A stretch of 64,000 nt of DNA from Aquimarina sp. ERC-38 (lineage in GTDB: Bacteria > Bacteroidota > Bacteroidia > Flavobacteriales > Flavobacteriaceae), in NCBI RefSeq assembly GCF_026222555.1, contig NZ_CP098511.1, positions 62,001 through 126,000 of the forward strand, written 5' to 3'. Each line of letters begins with the position of its first letter. The stretch's first letter is position 1. Position numbers and translations under genes: made by a program. Shown here one piece after another: positions 55,547-64,000 of the stretch. Below the pieces are notes generated by a model. It made no database searches and had not been told where the DNA came from. It was given only the letters and a program-made list of their open reading frames with translations.

Positions 55547-58500
55547 TTATTCTATTAATTTTTTACTATTTTCATAACTCAACTTTACTTTAAAGATAGT
55601 TCCCTGACCGTAAATACTTTCTACTGCGATGGAACCACCCATTGCTTCCACCTGGTTTTTAGATATAAATAATCCAATTCCCCTGGCATCTTTATTATTA
55701 TGAAAGGTTTTATACATCCCAAAAATTCTTTGATGATGCATGTCCAAATCAATTCCAATCCCATTATCTTCCACTAAAATTTCTATTTGGTCTTTGTAAC
55801 AAACCGAACTTATATTAATGTAACTATTTCTTTCAGTTGACCTATATTTGATTCCATTTGTAATTAAATTTAAAAGAATACTATCCAGGTAAGCTGGTAC
55901 CCCAAGAATTCTAATATCTGCATCAATATCATACTTTATGGTTACCTGACCCTCCTGGGCTAGTGCCACTACGCTTCGCAATACCTTTTTAATTGTGTTC
56001 TGGAGATTAATACCTTCTAAATTATCTTTGATAGAAGTATTGATAAGCACTACTTCATTAAGATGTTTAATGGTTTCCGCCAGGTTTGAAGAAGCTTTCT
56101 TTAACATCTGGATAGGTTCACTTTTCGAAATTCCCATATTCTCCTGGATAAAAATATCCAATAGCATCTCAAAGTTACCGGAATGTGATTTTAGGTTATG
56201 AGAAACAATATGGGCAAAATTGCGTAAACGTTTGTTTTGGTCACTAGTTACACACAAAAGGGATTTTAATTCGGTTTCTGTTTCTTTTAGTTGAGAAATA
56301 TTAGTAATCACCGCTAGGTATCCGCTTACAATTTCATTTCTCTTCACTGAGGTTATGGTAAGCTGTACGTTAAGGTGTGTACCATCTTTAGTCACACATA
56401 TCCATTCACGGGTATCGTGGTCCAACTCCTTAGCCAGCGTGGTAAAGACTTCAAAATCTTTAATTGGATAGCCGAAACGTTCGGAAAGCTCACAACCCCT
56501 TTTCTCAATTTCTTCTGGTTTATAAAAATCAGGTAGAGATTTTAAATGAAGTACTTCTTCCTTAGCATATCCTAAAAGATTCTCCGCACCTTTATTAAAC
56601 ATAGTCACTTTACCATCATAATTGGTTTCTATAATACCTACCCTGCTACTTGCCTGTAAAACGCTTTCTAATCGCTGAACGGTTTGTTTTAGATCTTTTC
56701 TGGCAATAATCCTCGGGGTTACATCTACCACCTGTGCAATTAGTTTCAACGGAAAATTAAATTTATCACGAATTAAAGACATGGATAAAATCACGTGAAC
56801 CACCTGTCCTTTTTTATGCATAAATCGTTTCTCCATACTAAAGTAAGAGCGACGGCCGGTTAATAGCTCCTGTAATAGTAGTTGGTCTTCTTCATGATCA
56901 TCCGGATGTGTTAGATTTTTTAAGGTTAAGGTGTTAAGCTCCTGTATGGTATATCCAATGATACTACTTAGTGCCATATTAATCTCAAGCCATTTTCCTT
57001 TAATATCCAGGATAGCCATACCGATGGCTGCATGTTCAAAATTACCTCTGAAGGATTCTTCGCTAACCCTGAGTTGTTCAATTACTTCATTTTTTTCTGT
57101 AATATCATGTAACGCTACTACGGCTCCGGTTACTTTTCCTTCGGCATCAACAAGCTGTGCACCATTGGTACTTACTAACCTTTTCTTTCCGTTATTAGGA
57201 GTAAGTATAATTTCGTAATCTTTGAATTTACCTTTATGCAAAGCTTTTAATAGAGGAATTTCTTCTTCTTGTAAGGGGGTAACACCATCTTTTTGAAACA
57301 ATCCGTAATAATTAGGCCATTCTTCAACAGGTATGGTATTATTAGGTAGTCCAAACCAATTCTGGGTTACTGCGTTGAACATAGTCAGTTCTCCATGCTC
57401 GTTACAGGAAGCTAAACCTACGTTTATGGAATTTAGGATGGTTTCCTGGAACACTTGTTTTTCATAATTCTGTAGTTCCGTAATTTTACGATAGGTGATA
57501 TCTTCTGTTTGCATAATTAAACCACCTATCTCTTTTTGATCAGTATACCAGGGCCTGAGCTCCCATGATATCCATTGGTGACTACCATCTTTCCGAATAA
57601 ATTTATCTTCATCCTTCTTAAAACATTCTCCTTGTAATGCTCTACGATGATCTTCTTTCCAGCGATCCGGAATTTCCGGAAAAATTTCGTAATGTGTTTT
57701 ACCTAAAATTTCGGGTTCTTTGATTTTATAATCGTCTATCCATTTTTTAGAAACTGCCAGGTACCGCATATTTTTATCTAACAAAGCAATGGCACTGGGA
57801 GCTTGTTCAATAAAAGCCTTATTTTCTTCAATGGTTTTTTTACTTTCGGTTATTTCAAGAATAGACCCGATCATCCATTCCGGATTACCCGCTTCGTCCC
57901 AACTTATAATTTTACCTTTTTCGGCAACCCATATCCAGTCTCCGTTTTTATGACGCATTCGGATTTCACATTCGTAATGATCCGTAAATCCCTTGATATG
58001 CTGACTTTTTAAAATTCTGGTATATTCCAGATCTTTAGGGTGTAAAGCTTTATCTCTTATATTTTTATGAAAAGGTTGCAGTTCTAATAGGGTATATCCT
58101 AAAATATCCGCCCAATTCTCATTAATTATTAATTCCTGGGTTTTACAATTGATCTCCCAAATACCTAAATTTGTACTATCAATAACATGTTTATAGCGTT
58201 CGTTTTGCTTTTTCAGACTTAACTTCACCTTTTCAAAACTTGTAATATCCGTATGTGCTCCTATCATCCTGATTGGTTTTCCTTTTGAATTACGAATAGC
58301 AAGCCCTCTGCAACGGATCCAAACTGTATGTCCTAATCTATGTGTGTACCTTACGATCTGGTCATAAGGGTAGGTTGGATCTTGACAGTGTTTTACGAAA
58401 TTTTGAATAGCATTTTTAAGATCTTCATGGTTGATGATATTTTGCCAGGAAGAAGATTTATGTGGCATTTGATCGGGATCGTATCCTAATACCGTCCAAA

Positions 58501-58690
58501 AACGGGAACTCATCCATTCGTTTTCAGGATTGTCTAGGTCCCAAAACCATAATCCATCTAAAACAGCACCTTGGATAAAATCAAATATATTAGCATCTTT
58601 TTTGATTAAATCATAAAGCTCTTCTTTTAGATAATTATGCTCTTTAGCATCATGACTTAAAATATGAGTAGTTTTTTTCCTATAGATCAT
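55547..58690 (-). CDS. Multi-PAS sensor histidine kinase
   Basis: A 1047-residue kinase with no transmembrane segment, hence cytoplasmic sensing. At least six PAS/PAC repeats fill residues about 35-820; examples are WMSSRFWTVLGYDPDQM, RMIGAHTDITSFEK and TGAVVALHDITEKNE. The kinase core follows with the H-box FAHIVSHNLKSH, N-box LLNLITNGIKYR, G1 VEDNGIGIDL and G2 RGIGLFISKNQVEAMGG. The Leu after the phospho-acceptor, SHNLKS, is usual in light- or redox-sensing HWE/HisKA-like groups. The ligand is unknown. It pairs with the single-domain response regulator downstream. Confidence 0.9.
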   Translation of the reverse strand: MIYRKKTTHILSHDAKEHNYLKEELYDLIKKDANIFDFIQGAVLDGLWFWDLDNPENEWMSSRFWTVLGYDPDQMPHKSSSWQNIINHEDLKNAIQNFVKHCQDPTYPYDQIVRYTHRLGHTVWIRCRGLAIRNSKGKPIRMIGAHTDITSFEKVKLSLKKQNERYKHVIDSTNLGIWEINCKTQELIINENWADILGYTLLELQPFHKNIRDKALHPKDLEYTRILKSQHIKGFTDHYECEIRMRHKNGDWIWVAEKGKIISWDEAGNPEWMIGSILEITESKKTIEENKAFIEQAPSAIALLDKNMRYLAVSKKWIDDYKIKEPEILGKTHYEIFPEIPDRWKEDHRRALQGECFKKDEDKFIRKDGSHQWISWELRPWYTDQKEIGGLIMQTEDITYRKITELQNYEKQVFQETILNSINVGLASCNEHGELTMFNAVTQNWFGLPNNTIPVEEWPNYYGLFQKDGVTPLQEEEIPLLKALHKGKFKDYEIILTPNNGKKRLVSTNGAQLVDAEGKVTGAVVALHDITEKNEVIEQLRVSEESFRGNFEHAAIGMAILDIKGKWLEINMALSSIIGYTIQELNTLTLKNLTHPDDHEEDQLLLQELLTGRRSYFSMEKRFMHKKGQVVHVILSMSLIRDKFNFPLKLIAQVVDVTPRIIARKDLKQTVQRLESVLQASSRVGIIETNYDGKVTMFNKGAENLLGYAKEEVLHLKSLPDFYKPEEIEKRGCELSERFGYPIKDFEVFTTLAKELDHDTREWICVTKDGTHLNVQLTITSVKRNEIVSGYLAVITNISQLKETETELKSLLCVTSDQNKRLRNFAHIVSHNLKSHSGNFEMLLDIFIQENMGISKSEPIQMLKKASSNLAETIKHLNEVVLINTSIKDNLEGINLQNTIKKVLRSVVALAQEGQVTIKYDIDADIRILGVPAYLDSILLNLITNGIKYRSTERNSYINISSVCYKDQIEILVEDNGIGIDLDMHHQRIFGMYKTFHNNKDARGIGLFISKNQVEAMGGSIAVESIYGQGTIFKVKLSYENSKKLIE

Positions 58691-58947
58691 CTTTTAGTTA
58701 CTAGGTTAGAGGCTGTCAAATTTAACTTAAAATTAAGCATTTATAACTAAAACCTAGTTTATATAAAACATGATAAAATTACGTTCTAACCGTATGTCCT
58801 AAAATAAAATAATTAAATATAATTAACTTATTATCAACGTTTTATATTAATATAAAATCTTAAAAGGAATATATTTTAATATAATATTAACTAAAATAAA
58901 TTTTAAATAAAATGGGAAAACTCCCATTGTTTACTTAAAAAATTTAA

Positions 58948-59694
58948 CTATCTGAAGATAAGTCGACCTTTAAATGGGGTAGAAACCTTGATTACTTCTG
59001 GTCGATTAAGTGCAATAACATCACCTGTACTTAGAATTGCTCCGGTAACTAATTTCTGGGGATTAATAAAAAGTTTATTGGAACCTCTATGAAAGATTAC
59101 AACATCCTCTGCTACAAAATCTGAGGCATCTACCCTACCCGATCCTGAAGCTATATTTATTTTAAGGGTATTCGTTGTTCCTTTTATAAAGAAGGATCCA
59201 ATATTATTACCTGTGATCGTAGTTTGATTATTTTCTATGTTTAATATAAATTGACCCGTGATGTTCCCTTCTGTATTTTCAAAGAAATCTTCTGATAATA
59301 AATCCAAGTTCGCAAAGCGCAAAACTCCCTCTGATATAATATCGAATTGGGTTGCGCTCCTGATTTCTGAAATATTCACAGCAGTAACTGTAATTTTAGT
59401 CTGATTAAAAGCTCTTACCAGGTTACAATCATTATTGTTAGTCAGTATAAGTTGATCTCCTTCTACTACCGCACTAATTTCATTCAGTAGGTTATCCCCG
59501 GTTTCAATTAGTACAGAGGGTTCAACTCCTGGTTTTATAACCACTTCAATATTAGGGTTTACTAAAATTTTTTTAAAGTCACTAACTACTAATTCTTTTG
59601 AAACTTTTGATCCGGTCCTTTGTAAACAGTCGATTGTATTTTCTGTATCACAACTAATTACCATCACAACAAATAAAACAATTAATAGTCTCAT
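58948..59694 (-). CDS. DUF2807 (GIN domain) lipoprotein
   Basis: A 248-residue protein with a lipobox at about Cys15 (VVMVISCDTE). The beta-helical DUF2807 region has LVVSDFKKILVNPNIEVVIKPG, QFILNIENNQTTITGNN and INIASGSGRVDASDF. These putative adhesin-like lipoproteins are common in Bacteroidota, with no proven function. It overlaps the PagL-like gene by 4 bases and is transcribed with it. Confidence 0.85.
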   Translation of the reverse strand: MRLLIVLFVVMVISCDTENTIDCLQRTGSKVSKELVVSDFKKILVNPNIEVVIKPGVEPSVLIETGDNLLNEISAVVEGDQLILTNNNDCNLVRAFNQTKITVTAVNISEIRSATQFDIISEGVLRFANLDLLSEDFFENTEGNITGQFILNIENNQTTITGNNIGSFFIKGTTNTLKINIASGSGRVDASDFVAEDVVIFHRGSNKLFINPQKLVTGAILSTGDVIALNRPEVIKVSTPFKGRLIFR

Positions 59695-60785
59695 AACTTA
59701 TATCCTATAGTAAATTCTACGGCCTCGGCTTTTGCGGCGTGAGATCGTACGGTAACAGAAGCATACCAATTATTACTAAAGTAATATCTTGCTCCTAACC
59801 TGTTATAAAACCGACCTTCAAAGTCAAATGGATAATATGCATAAAAACCCAATTGTGAAATTAACGACACCCGGTTTACCGTAAGTTCATGTCCTAAAAA
59901 TATACCTACTCTTTTTGAATCTTCATCTCCTGTTCCACTATCTGCAAACTCTGCATTTGCCCTAAACTCAATAAATCTTTTTAGGGCCTCGGATATAAAA
60001 AGCTCTGTTCCTGCAACTAGCGTGCTTTTTTTATTTATCTTTTTATCTACAAACCCTCCTATGGTATGGAATACGTATTGTCCGGAACCTATTACATCAG
60101 TTTCATTAACCCCTCCCCTATAAAAAAAACCAAATTTTAAAGGTTTGTTACTTTTTACTTCTCCTTTCTCTTTAGCTACATAATCCGGAAAATCTTCTTG
60201 AAAGGAATAGGTAACCCCCGTCTGAAAGGTAAGTGTGTTTGTACTCTTGTTAGGAGCTTTTACATTTGCATTAGAATAATGAATAATACCCAACCCGGCT
60301 TTCACTCCAAGGTTTTTCAAAATGTTTTTCTTTTCAAAATTTAAGAAAGCGATTGTAGAACTTAATAGGTGAGATCCATAAGCTACATTTCTAAAGTTGT
60401 TATCAATATCAAAAGGATTAGTTGTATAAGCGATACCTTGTCCTATTTTTAGGGTAAGATGCCTTTTCAAAAAATAGAAATTCCAATGAGCGTACAAACT
60501 ATAATTAGTTCCTAAACTTTGGTTCTTTAAATCCTGGTAGATCAAAGTAAAACCATAATCCGGGTAATTGTACAAACGTTGCCACTCTTTATTACCGAAA
60601 GTCCTTTGCTGTAAGGACAACATCATTCCTTCGGGATGATTTGTAATTAGATGAGATATATCCGGGTTATGTTTTAATATAGTCCCTTGAAAATAAGTGA
60701 TATCTGCATCAAAGTATTTTTTTTCATTTTGCGCGTGTAAACAAAATGAAAAACCTATCCATACAATAACTACCCACTTTTTCAT
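59691..60785 (-). CDS. PagL-like lipid A deacylase (acyloxyacyl hydrolase family)
   Basis: A product of about 364 residues starting at MKKWVVIVWIGF, with a signal peptide ending at LHAQ; a TTG 14 codons earlier lies in the upstream leader and lacks a signal sequence. The barrel strands (TLKIGQGIAYTTNPFD, LGARYYFSNNWYASVTVRS) and the motif GIIHYSNANVKAPN, with the family's catalytic His-Ser, fit PagL 3-O-deacylases. It probably trims lipid A in the outer membrane. It is cotranscribed with the DUF2807 gene. Confidence 0.8.
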   Translation of the reverse strand: MKKWVVIVWIGFSFCLHAQNEKKYFDADITYFQGTILKHNPDISHLITNHPEGMMLSLQQRTFGNKEWQRLYNYPDYGFTLIYQDLKNQSLGTNYSLYAHWNFYFLKRHLTLKIGQGIAYTTNPFDIDNNFRNVAYGSHLLSSTIAFLNFEKKNILKNLGVKAGLGIIHYSNANVKAPNKSTNTLTFQTGVTYSFQEDFPDYVAKEKGEVKSNKPLKFGFFYRGGVNETDVIGSGQYVFHTIGGFVDKKINKKSTLVAGTELFISEALKRFIEFRANAEFADSGTGDEDSKRVGIFLGHELTVNRVSLISQLGFYAYYPFDFEGRFYNRLGARYYFSNNWYASVTVRSHAAKAEAVEFTIGYKL

Positions 60786-60845
60786 TCCGGCAAATGTAGC
60801 ATAGTCCTTTGGGCTATCCAAGGGCAAAACGGCAAATTGCCAAAG

Positions 60846-61799
60846 CTAAAAAACTGCTTCTGCTATTTTTCTAATATTATCTGATTTACCCATGGAATAA
60901 TAGTGTAGAACCGGAACCCCGTATTCCATCAACTCTTTGGATTGTTGAATAGCAAATTCGATACCTACTTCACGCACTGCTGCATTATTATCACATTTTT
61001 CTACAGCATTAACCAATTCGTCCGGAATATCCAGGCGAAATACCTGAGGTAACAACTGAAGATGCTTTTTAACCGCAACGGGTTTGATTCCGGGTATAAT
61101 CGGAACGGTAATCCCTGCTTTTTTTGCAGCTTCTACAAAGGCAATATACTTTTGATTATCAAAAAACATTTGCGTAACTACATAGTCTGCACCCGCCTCT
61201 ACTTTATCTTTTAATTTCCTGATATCTGCATCCATTGATGGTGCTTCGAGGTGTTTTTCAGGATATCCGGCTACACCAATACAAAAATTTGATTTGTTGT
61301 CCGTTTCAATTACTTCATGCAGGTATTGTCCTTTATTCATATTTGCAATCTGTGCTACTAATTCATTTGCATAACAATGTCCCCCTTTAGTAGGTTTAAA
61401 GTATTTTTCTTCTTTCATAGCATCTCCTCGCAATGCCATTACGTTATCGATTCCCAGGTAATGGCAATCTACTAATAGATATTCAGTTTCTTCTTTAGTG
61501 AAACCACCACAAAGCACGTGAGGTATGGTATCTACGTCATATTTATGTTTGATAGAAGCGCAAATCCCAACCGTTCCCGGACGCATTCGGGTTAATTTTT
61601 TATCAAGTAACCCATCTTTATCTATATATATAAATTCTTCTCTTGACGTGGTCACATCAATAAAAGGAGGATTGAACTCCATTAACGGATCAATGTTGTT
61701 GTACAACTCTTGTATGCTTTTCCCTTTTTGAGGTGGAATTAATTCAAAAGAAAATAAAGTTTTTCCTTTTGCCTGTTCTATATGTTCTGTTACTTTCAT
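60846..61799 (-). CDS. metF: Methylenetetrahydrofolate reductase
   Basis: A 317-residue flavoprotein that reduces 5,10-methylene-THF to 5-methyl-THF, the methyl donor of MetH. It has FSFELIPPQKGKS with the catalytic Glu, FIDVTTSREEF, the cofactor loop VMALRGDAMKEE, and GADYVVTQMFFDNQKY. It is the third gene of the metH-dinB-metF set, separated by 41 bases from the DinB-like gene. Confidence 0.95.
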   Translation of the reverse strand: MKVTEHIEQAKGKTLFSFELIPPQKGKSIQELYNNIDPLMEFNPPFIDVTTSREEFIYIDKDGLLDKKLTRMRPGTVGICASIKHKYDVDTIPHVLCGGFTKEETEYLLVDCHYLGIDNVMALRGDAMKEEKYFKPTKGGHCYANELVAQIANMNKGQYLHEVIETDNKSNFCIGVAGYPEKHLEAPSMDADIRKLKDKVEAGADYVVTQMFFDNQKYIAFVEAAKKAGITVPIIPGIKPVAVKKHLQLLPQVFRLDIPDELVNAVEKCDNNAAVREVGIEFAIQQSKELMEYGVPVLHYYSMGKSDNIRKIAEAVF

Positions 61800-61840
61800 A
61801 AACTCCTTAAATACAGTACTTTTTAATTATTTGATTTGAG

Positions 61841-62320
61841 CTATAACGAAACTTTCGCTTGTTTATATATTAAGTTAATTTGTCCTAAATGATAAATATC
61901 ATGAGGAACAATACCTTGAATCATATATTCATTAGAATAGTTCTCCCCACTAGCTTCTTCTGAAAGCCATAAATATGTTTTATCTTGTAATAACTCACAA
62001 AGCTGTTTTTGAGATTCCATAAGTTCACTCATAACCAATTGCTTGTCATCATCTGTATTGACAACTACCCCTTTAAGCCAATCCTGCTCCGAATTCATTT
62101 CAATACTGAATGCCTCGTTGCCTTGTAATTTTTCGATAACAAAACCCCGCCAATCTATCATATGTAGGACCAGTTCTAAAATGGAATGAGAAATATTGTT
62201 CAATTTAACATTCCAAAAACTATATGGAATATTTTCTAATGAACTCCATACGGAGGTTCCAAACCAGGGTTTTCCGTTAAAATGTTCTTCTAATTGTTTG
62301 ATATAACTTTCTATATTCAT
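61841..62320 (-). CDS. DinB family protein
   Basis: A 159-residue four-helix protein. The N-terminal region IESYIKQLEEHFNGKPWFG with the metal-ligand-type His, SILELVLHMIDWRGFVIEKL and the C-terminal MIQGIVPHDIYHLGQINLIYKQ match DinB/YfiT-type proteins. Their metal-dependent thiol transferase or unknown roles are not specific. It lies between metH and metF. A short palindrome GGACTTAAAGTCC lies 12 bases upstream of the start. Confidence 0.85.
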   Translation of the reverse strand: MNIESYIKQLEEHFNGKPWFGTSVWSSLENIPYSFWNVKLNNISHSILELVLHMIDWRGFVIEKLQGNEAFSIEMNSEQDWLKGVVVNTDDDKQLVMSELMESQKQLCELLQDKTYLWLSEEASGENYSNEYMIQGIVPHDIYHLGQINLIYKQAKVSL

Positions 62321-62448
62321 TTTTCTATCCCGGACTTAAAGTCCCAGTTTTTAGTCCATTTATGATATCCTTTCTAGAGATCTTTTTCTTTAACACTAAC
62401 CTTATTAAATCTTAAAAGCTGTATTTAACTATTTAAACTTTATAAAGT

Positions 62449-64000
62449 TTAATCCAAAATATTAGGGTTTAACCATTTCCGAGCGTATTCAAATTCGATT
62501 TCTTTCCGTTTTGCAAAATCAGCTACCTGGTCTTCTTTAATTTTACCCAGTCCAAAATACCTTGCTTCCGGATTGGCAAAATAATACCCAGAAACAGATG
62601 CAGCCGGCCACATAGCCAGGCTTTCTGTTAATTCTACCCCGATATTTTCTTTCACCTTTAGTAATTCCCAAATAGTTAATTTCTCTAAATGATCAGGACA
62701 AGCAGGATATCCAGGGGCAGGTCGAATTCCTTTATAAGATTCTTTAATTAAATCATCGTTACTCAAATCTTCATTATTGGCATAACCCCAATCTTCTTTT
62801 CGAACCCTTTTATGTAAATATTCAGCAAAAGCTTCGGCTAAACGGTCTGCTAATGCTTTTATCATAATGGAGTTATAGTCATCCAGGTCTTTTTCAAACT
62901 GCTCTGCAAGTTCTTTAGTACCAAAACCTGTAGTTACACAAAAACAGCCTATGTAATCTTGAATTCCACTTTCTTTAGGAGCGACAAAATCGGCTAATGC
63001 GAAATTGGGTTTACCTGCATGCTTTTTTAATTGTTGCCGAAGCGTTCTGAAAATAAAAGTATCATTTTGTGCTTCGTCTTTACTTTGTTGTTTTGTATCC
63101 GAAGTACCACTTGAATGTATTACTTCAATATCGTCATCATCAATAGTATTGGCTTCAAATAATCCAAAAATAGCTTTGGCTCCCAATAGTTGTTCATCCA
63201 GTACTTTCTTTAATAATTCTTGTGCATCCTTAAATAACGAAGTTGCTTGTTCCCCAACTACTTCATCCGTTAAAATGGCAGGATACTTTCCATGTAAATC
63301 CCAGGATCGGAAAAAAGGTGTCCAGTCGATAAATGGAGCTAACTTTTTTAAATCAAAATCTTCTAGTATTTGAATACCCAAAGTATTTGGTTTTGAAATT
63401 TCTGAAGATTGCCAATCAATCTGGTATTTATTAGTACGAGCGGCCGCTATACTCAGATATTCTTTCTTTTTAGTTCGCTTTAAGAAACCTTCTCTAAAAA
63501 CGGAATAATCTGCTTTAAGATCCCCAACGTATTTTTCATTTATCTTTTTATTTAGCAGGTCTCCAACTACGGTCACAGCCCTTGAAGCATCGTTTACATG
63601 AACCACTGCATTTTTATATTGCGGGTCGATTTTAACTGCGGTATGTGCTTTGGATGTAGTGGCCCCTCCGATTAGCAACGGAACTTTAAAGTTTTTACGT
63701 TCCATTTCTTTAGCTAAATACACCATTTCATCTAAAGATGGAGTAATTAAACCACTTAATCCGATAATATCAACCTGTTCGTCAATAGCGGTTTGGATAA
63801 TTTTTTCGGGAGGTACCATGACCCCTAAGTCCACAATTTCATAATTATTACATCCCAACACAACGGAAACGATATTTTTCCCAATATCATGCACGTCTCC
63901 TTTTACCGTTGCCATAAGAACTTTTCCAGCCCCCTTTCCTTCTTCTTCACCAATCGGAAGGGGATTTTTCAATTTCTCTTCTTCTATATAAGGTAATAAG
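62449..64000 (-). CDS. metH: Cobalamin-dependent methionine synthase, C-terminal part
   Basis: The last 517 codons of a gene whose start is beyond the window; the frame stays open to base 64000, with [21 protein letters not shown] at the edge. The B12 domain has the axial-ligand motif [12 protein letters not shown] and then GLSGLI. The C-terminal activation domain has [14 protein letters not shown], with which S-adenosylmethionine is bound for reductive reactivation. It transfers the methyl of 5-methyl-THF to homocysteine. In Flavobacteriia the homocysteine-binding half is often encoded by a separate gene upstream. Downstream are a DinB-like gene and metF. Confidence 0.95.
   Translation of the reverse strand, partial: LLPYIEEEKLKNPLPIGEEEGKGAGKVLMATVKGDVHDIGKNIVSVVLGCNNYEIVDLGVMVPPEKIIQTAIDEQVDIIGLSGLITPSLDEMVYLAKEMERKNFKVPLLIGGATTSKAHTAVKIDPQYKNAVVHVNDASRAVTVVGDLLNKKINEKYVGDLKADYSVFREGFLKRTKKKEYLSIAAARTNKYQIDWQSSEISKPNTLGIQILEDFDLKKLAPFIDWTPFFRSWDLHGKYPAILTDEVVGEQATSLFKDAQELLKKVLDEQLLGAKAIFGLFEANTIDDDDIEVIHSSGTSDTKQQSKDEAQNDTFIFRTLRQQLKKHAGKPNFALADFVAPKESGIQDYIGCFCVTTGFGTKELAEQFEKDLDDYNSIMIKALADRLAEAFAEYLHKRVRKEDWGYANNEDLSNDDLIKESYKGIRPAPGYPACPDHLEKLTIWELLKVKENIGVELTESLAMWPAASVSGYYFANPEARYFGLGKIKEDQVADFAKRKEIEFEYARKWLNPNILD

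Overview
The window looks like a chromosomal segment of a marine or environmental member of the Flavobacteriaceae (Bacteroidota). The evidence is the low G+C content, two SusC/SusD outer-membrane pairs, a gldA gliding gene, Bacteroidota-type promoters (TAnnTTTG), abundant lipoproteins, a type II DAHP synthase/chorismate mutase fusion, and very weak Shine-Dalgarno use. No rRNA, tRNA or CRISPR array was seen.

Layout. (1) 1-9535 is a polysaccharide utilisation locus read leftward: SusC, SusD, a surface glycan-binding-type lipoprotein, a clan GH-A-like hydrolase, a GH130 enzyme and the start of a second hydrolase related to the first. A divergent AraC regulator sits beside it. GH130 points to a beta-mannoside-containing glycan. 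(2) 9536-25184 is an accessory island. It opens with small orphan genes separated by long imperfect palindromes that resemble integron-type cassette spacers. Eight transposase loci follow: IS1182, IS30, IS4/DUF4372, IS701, IS1595 with an IS630 inside it, a decayed DDE element and an IS4 fragment. Four of these elements sit inside one ancestral 500-codon PQQ-like beta-propeller gene. Removing them together with one copy of each target duplication restores a single open frame. (3) 25185-30018 is a second SusC/SusD pair with no enzymes beside it. (4) 30170-46660 is mostly housekeeping and envelope genes: rlmB, rhomboid, rarA, radC, mpl, rsgA, a HAD phosphatase, a polysaccharide deacetylase, an M57-like protease and several secreted unknowns. 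It also holds a 174-bp tandem repeat around a GIY-YIG gene, and an MntA/HepT toxin-antitoxin pair whose toxin has a nonsense codon inside its active-site motif. (5) 46673-50871 is the phenylalanine/tyrosine operon, pheA - aminotransferase - tyrA - DAHP synthase/chorismate mutase. It is preceded by a complete-looking transcription attenuator: a 25-codon leader peptide with 6 Phe, 2 Tyr and 1 Trp, mutually exclusive antiterminator and terminator stems, and a U-run. (6) 51061-64000 carries threonine catabolism (kbl, tdh) with an Lrp regulator, gldA, an unusual multi-PAS kinase and response regulator, a DUF2807 lipoprotein with a PagL-like lipid A deacylase, and the methionine/folate genes metF and metH with a DinB-like gene between them.

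The two most interesting systems are the aromatic amino-acid attenuator at 50745-50871 and the serially interrupted cassette gene at 14656-22219. Coordinates of insertion-sequence ends come from matching terminal inverted repeats and target duplications by eye. Family names come from recognisable motifs, not from a database search.
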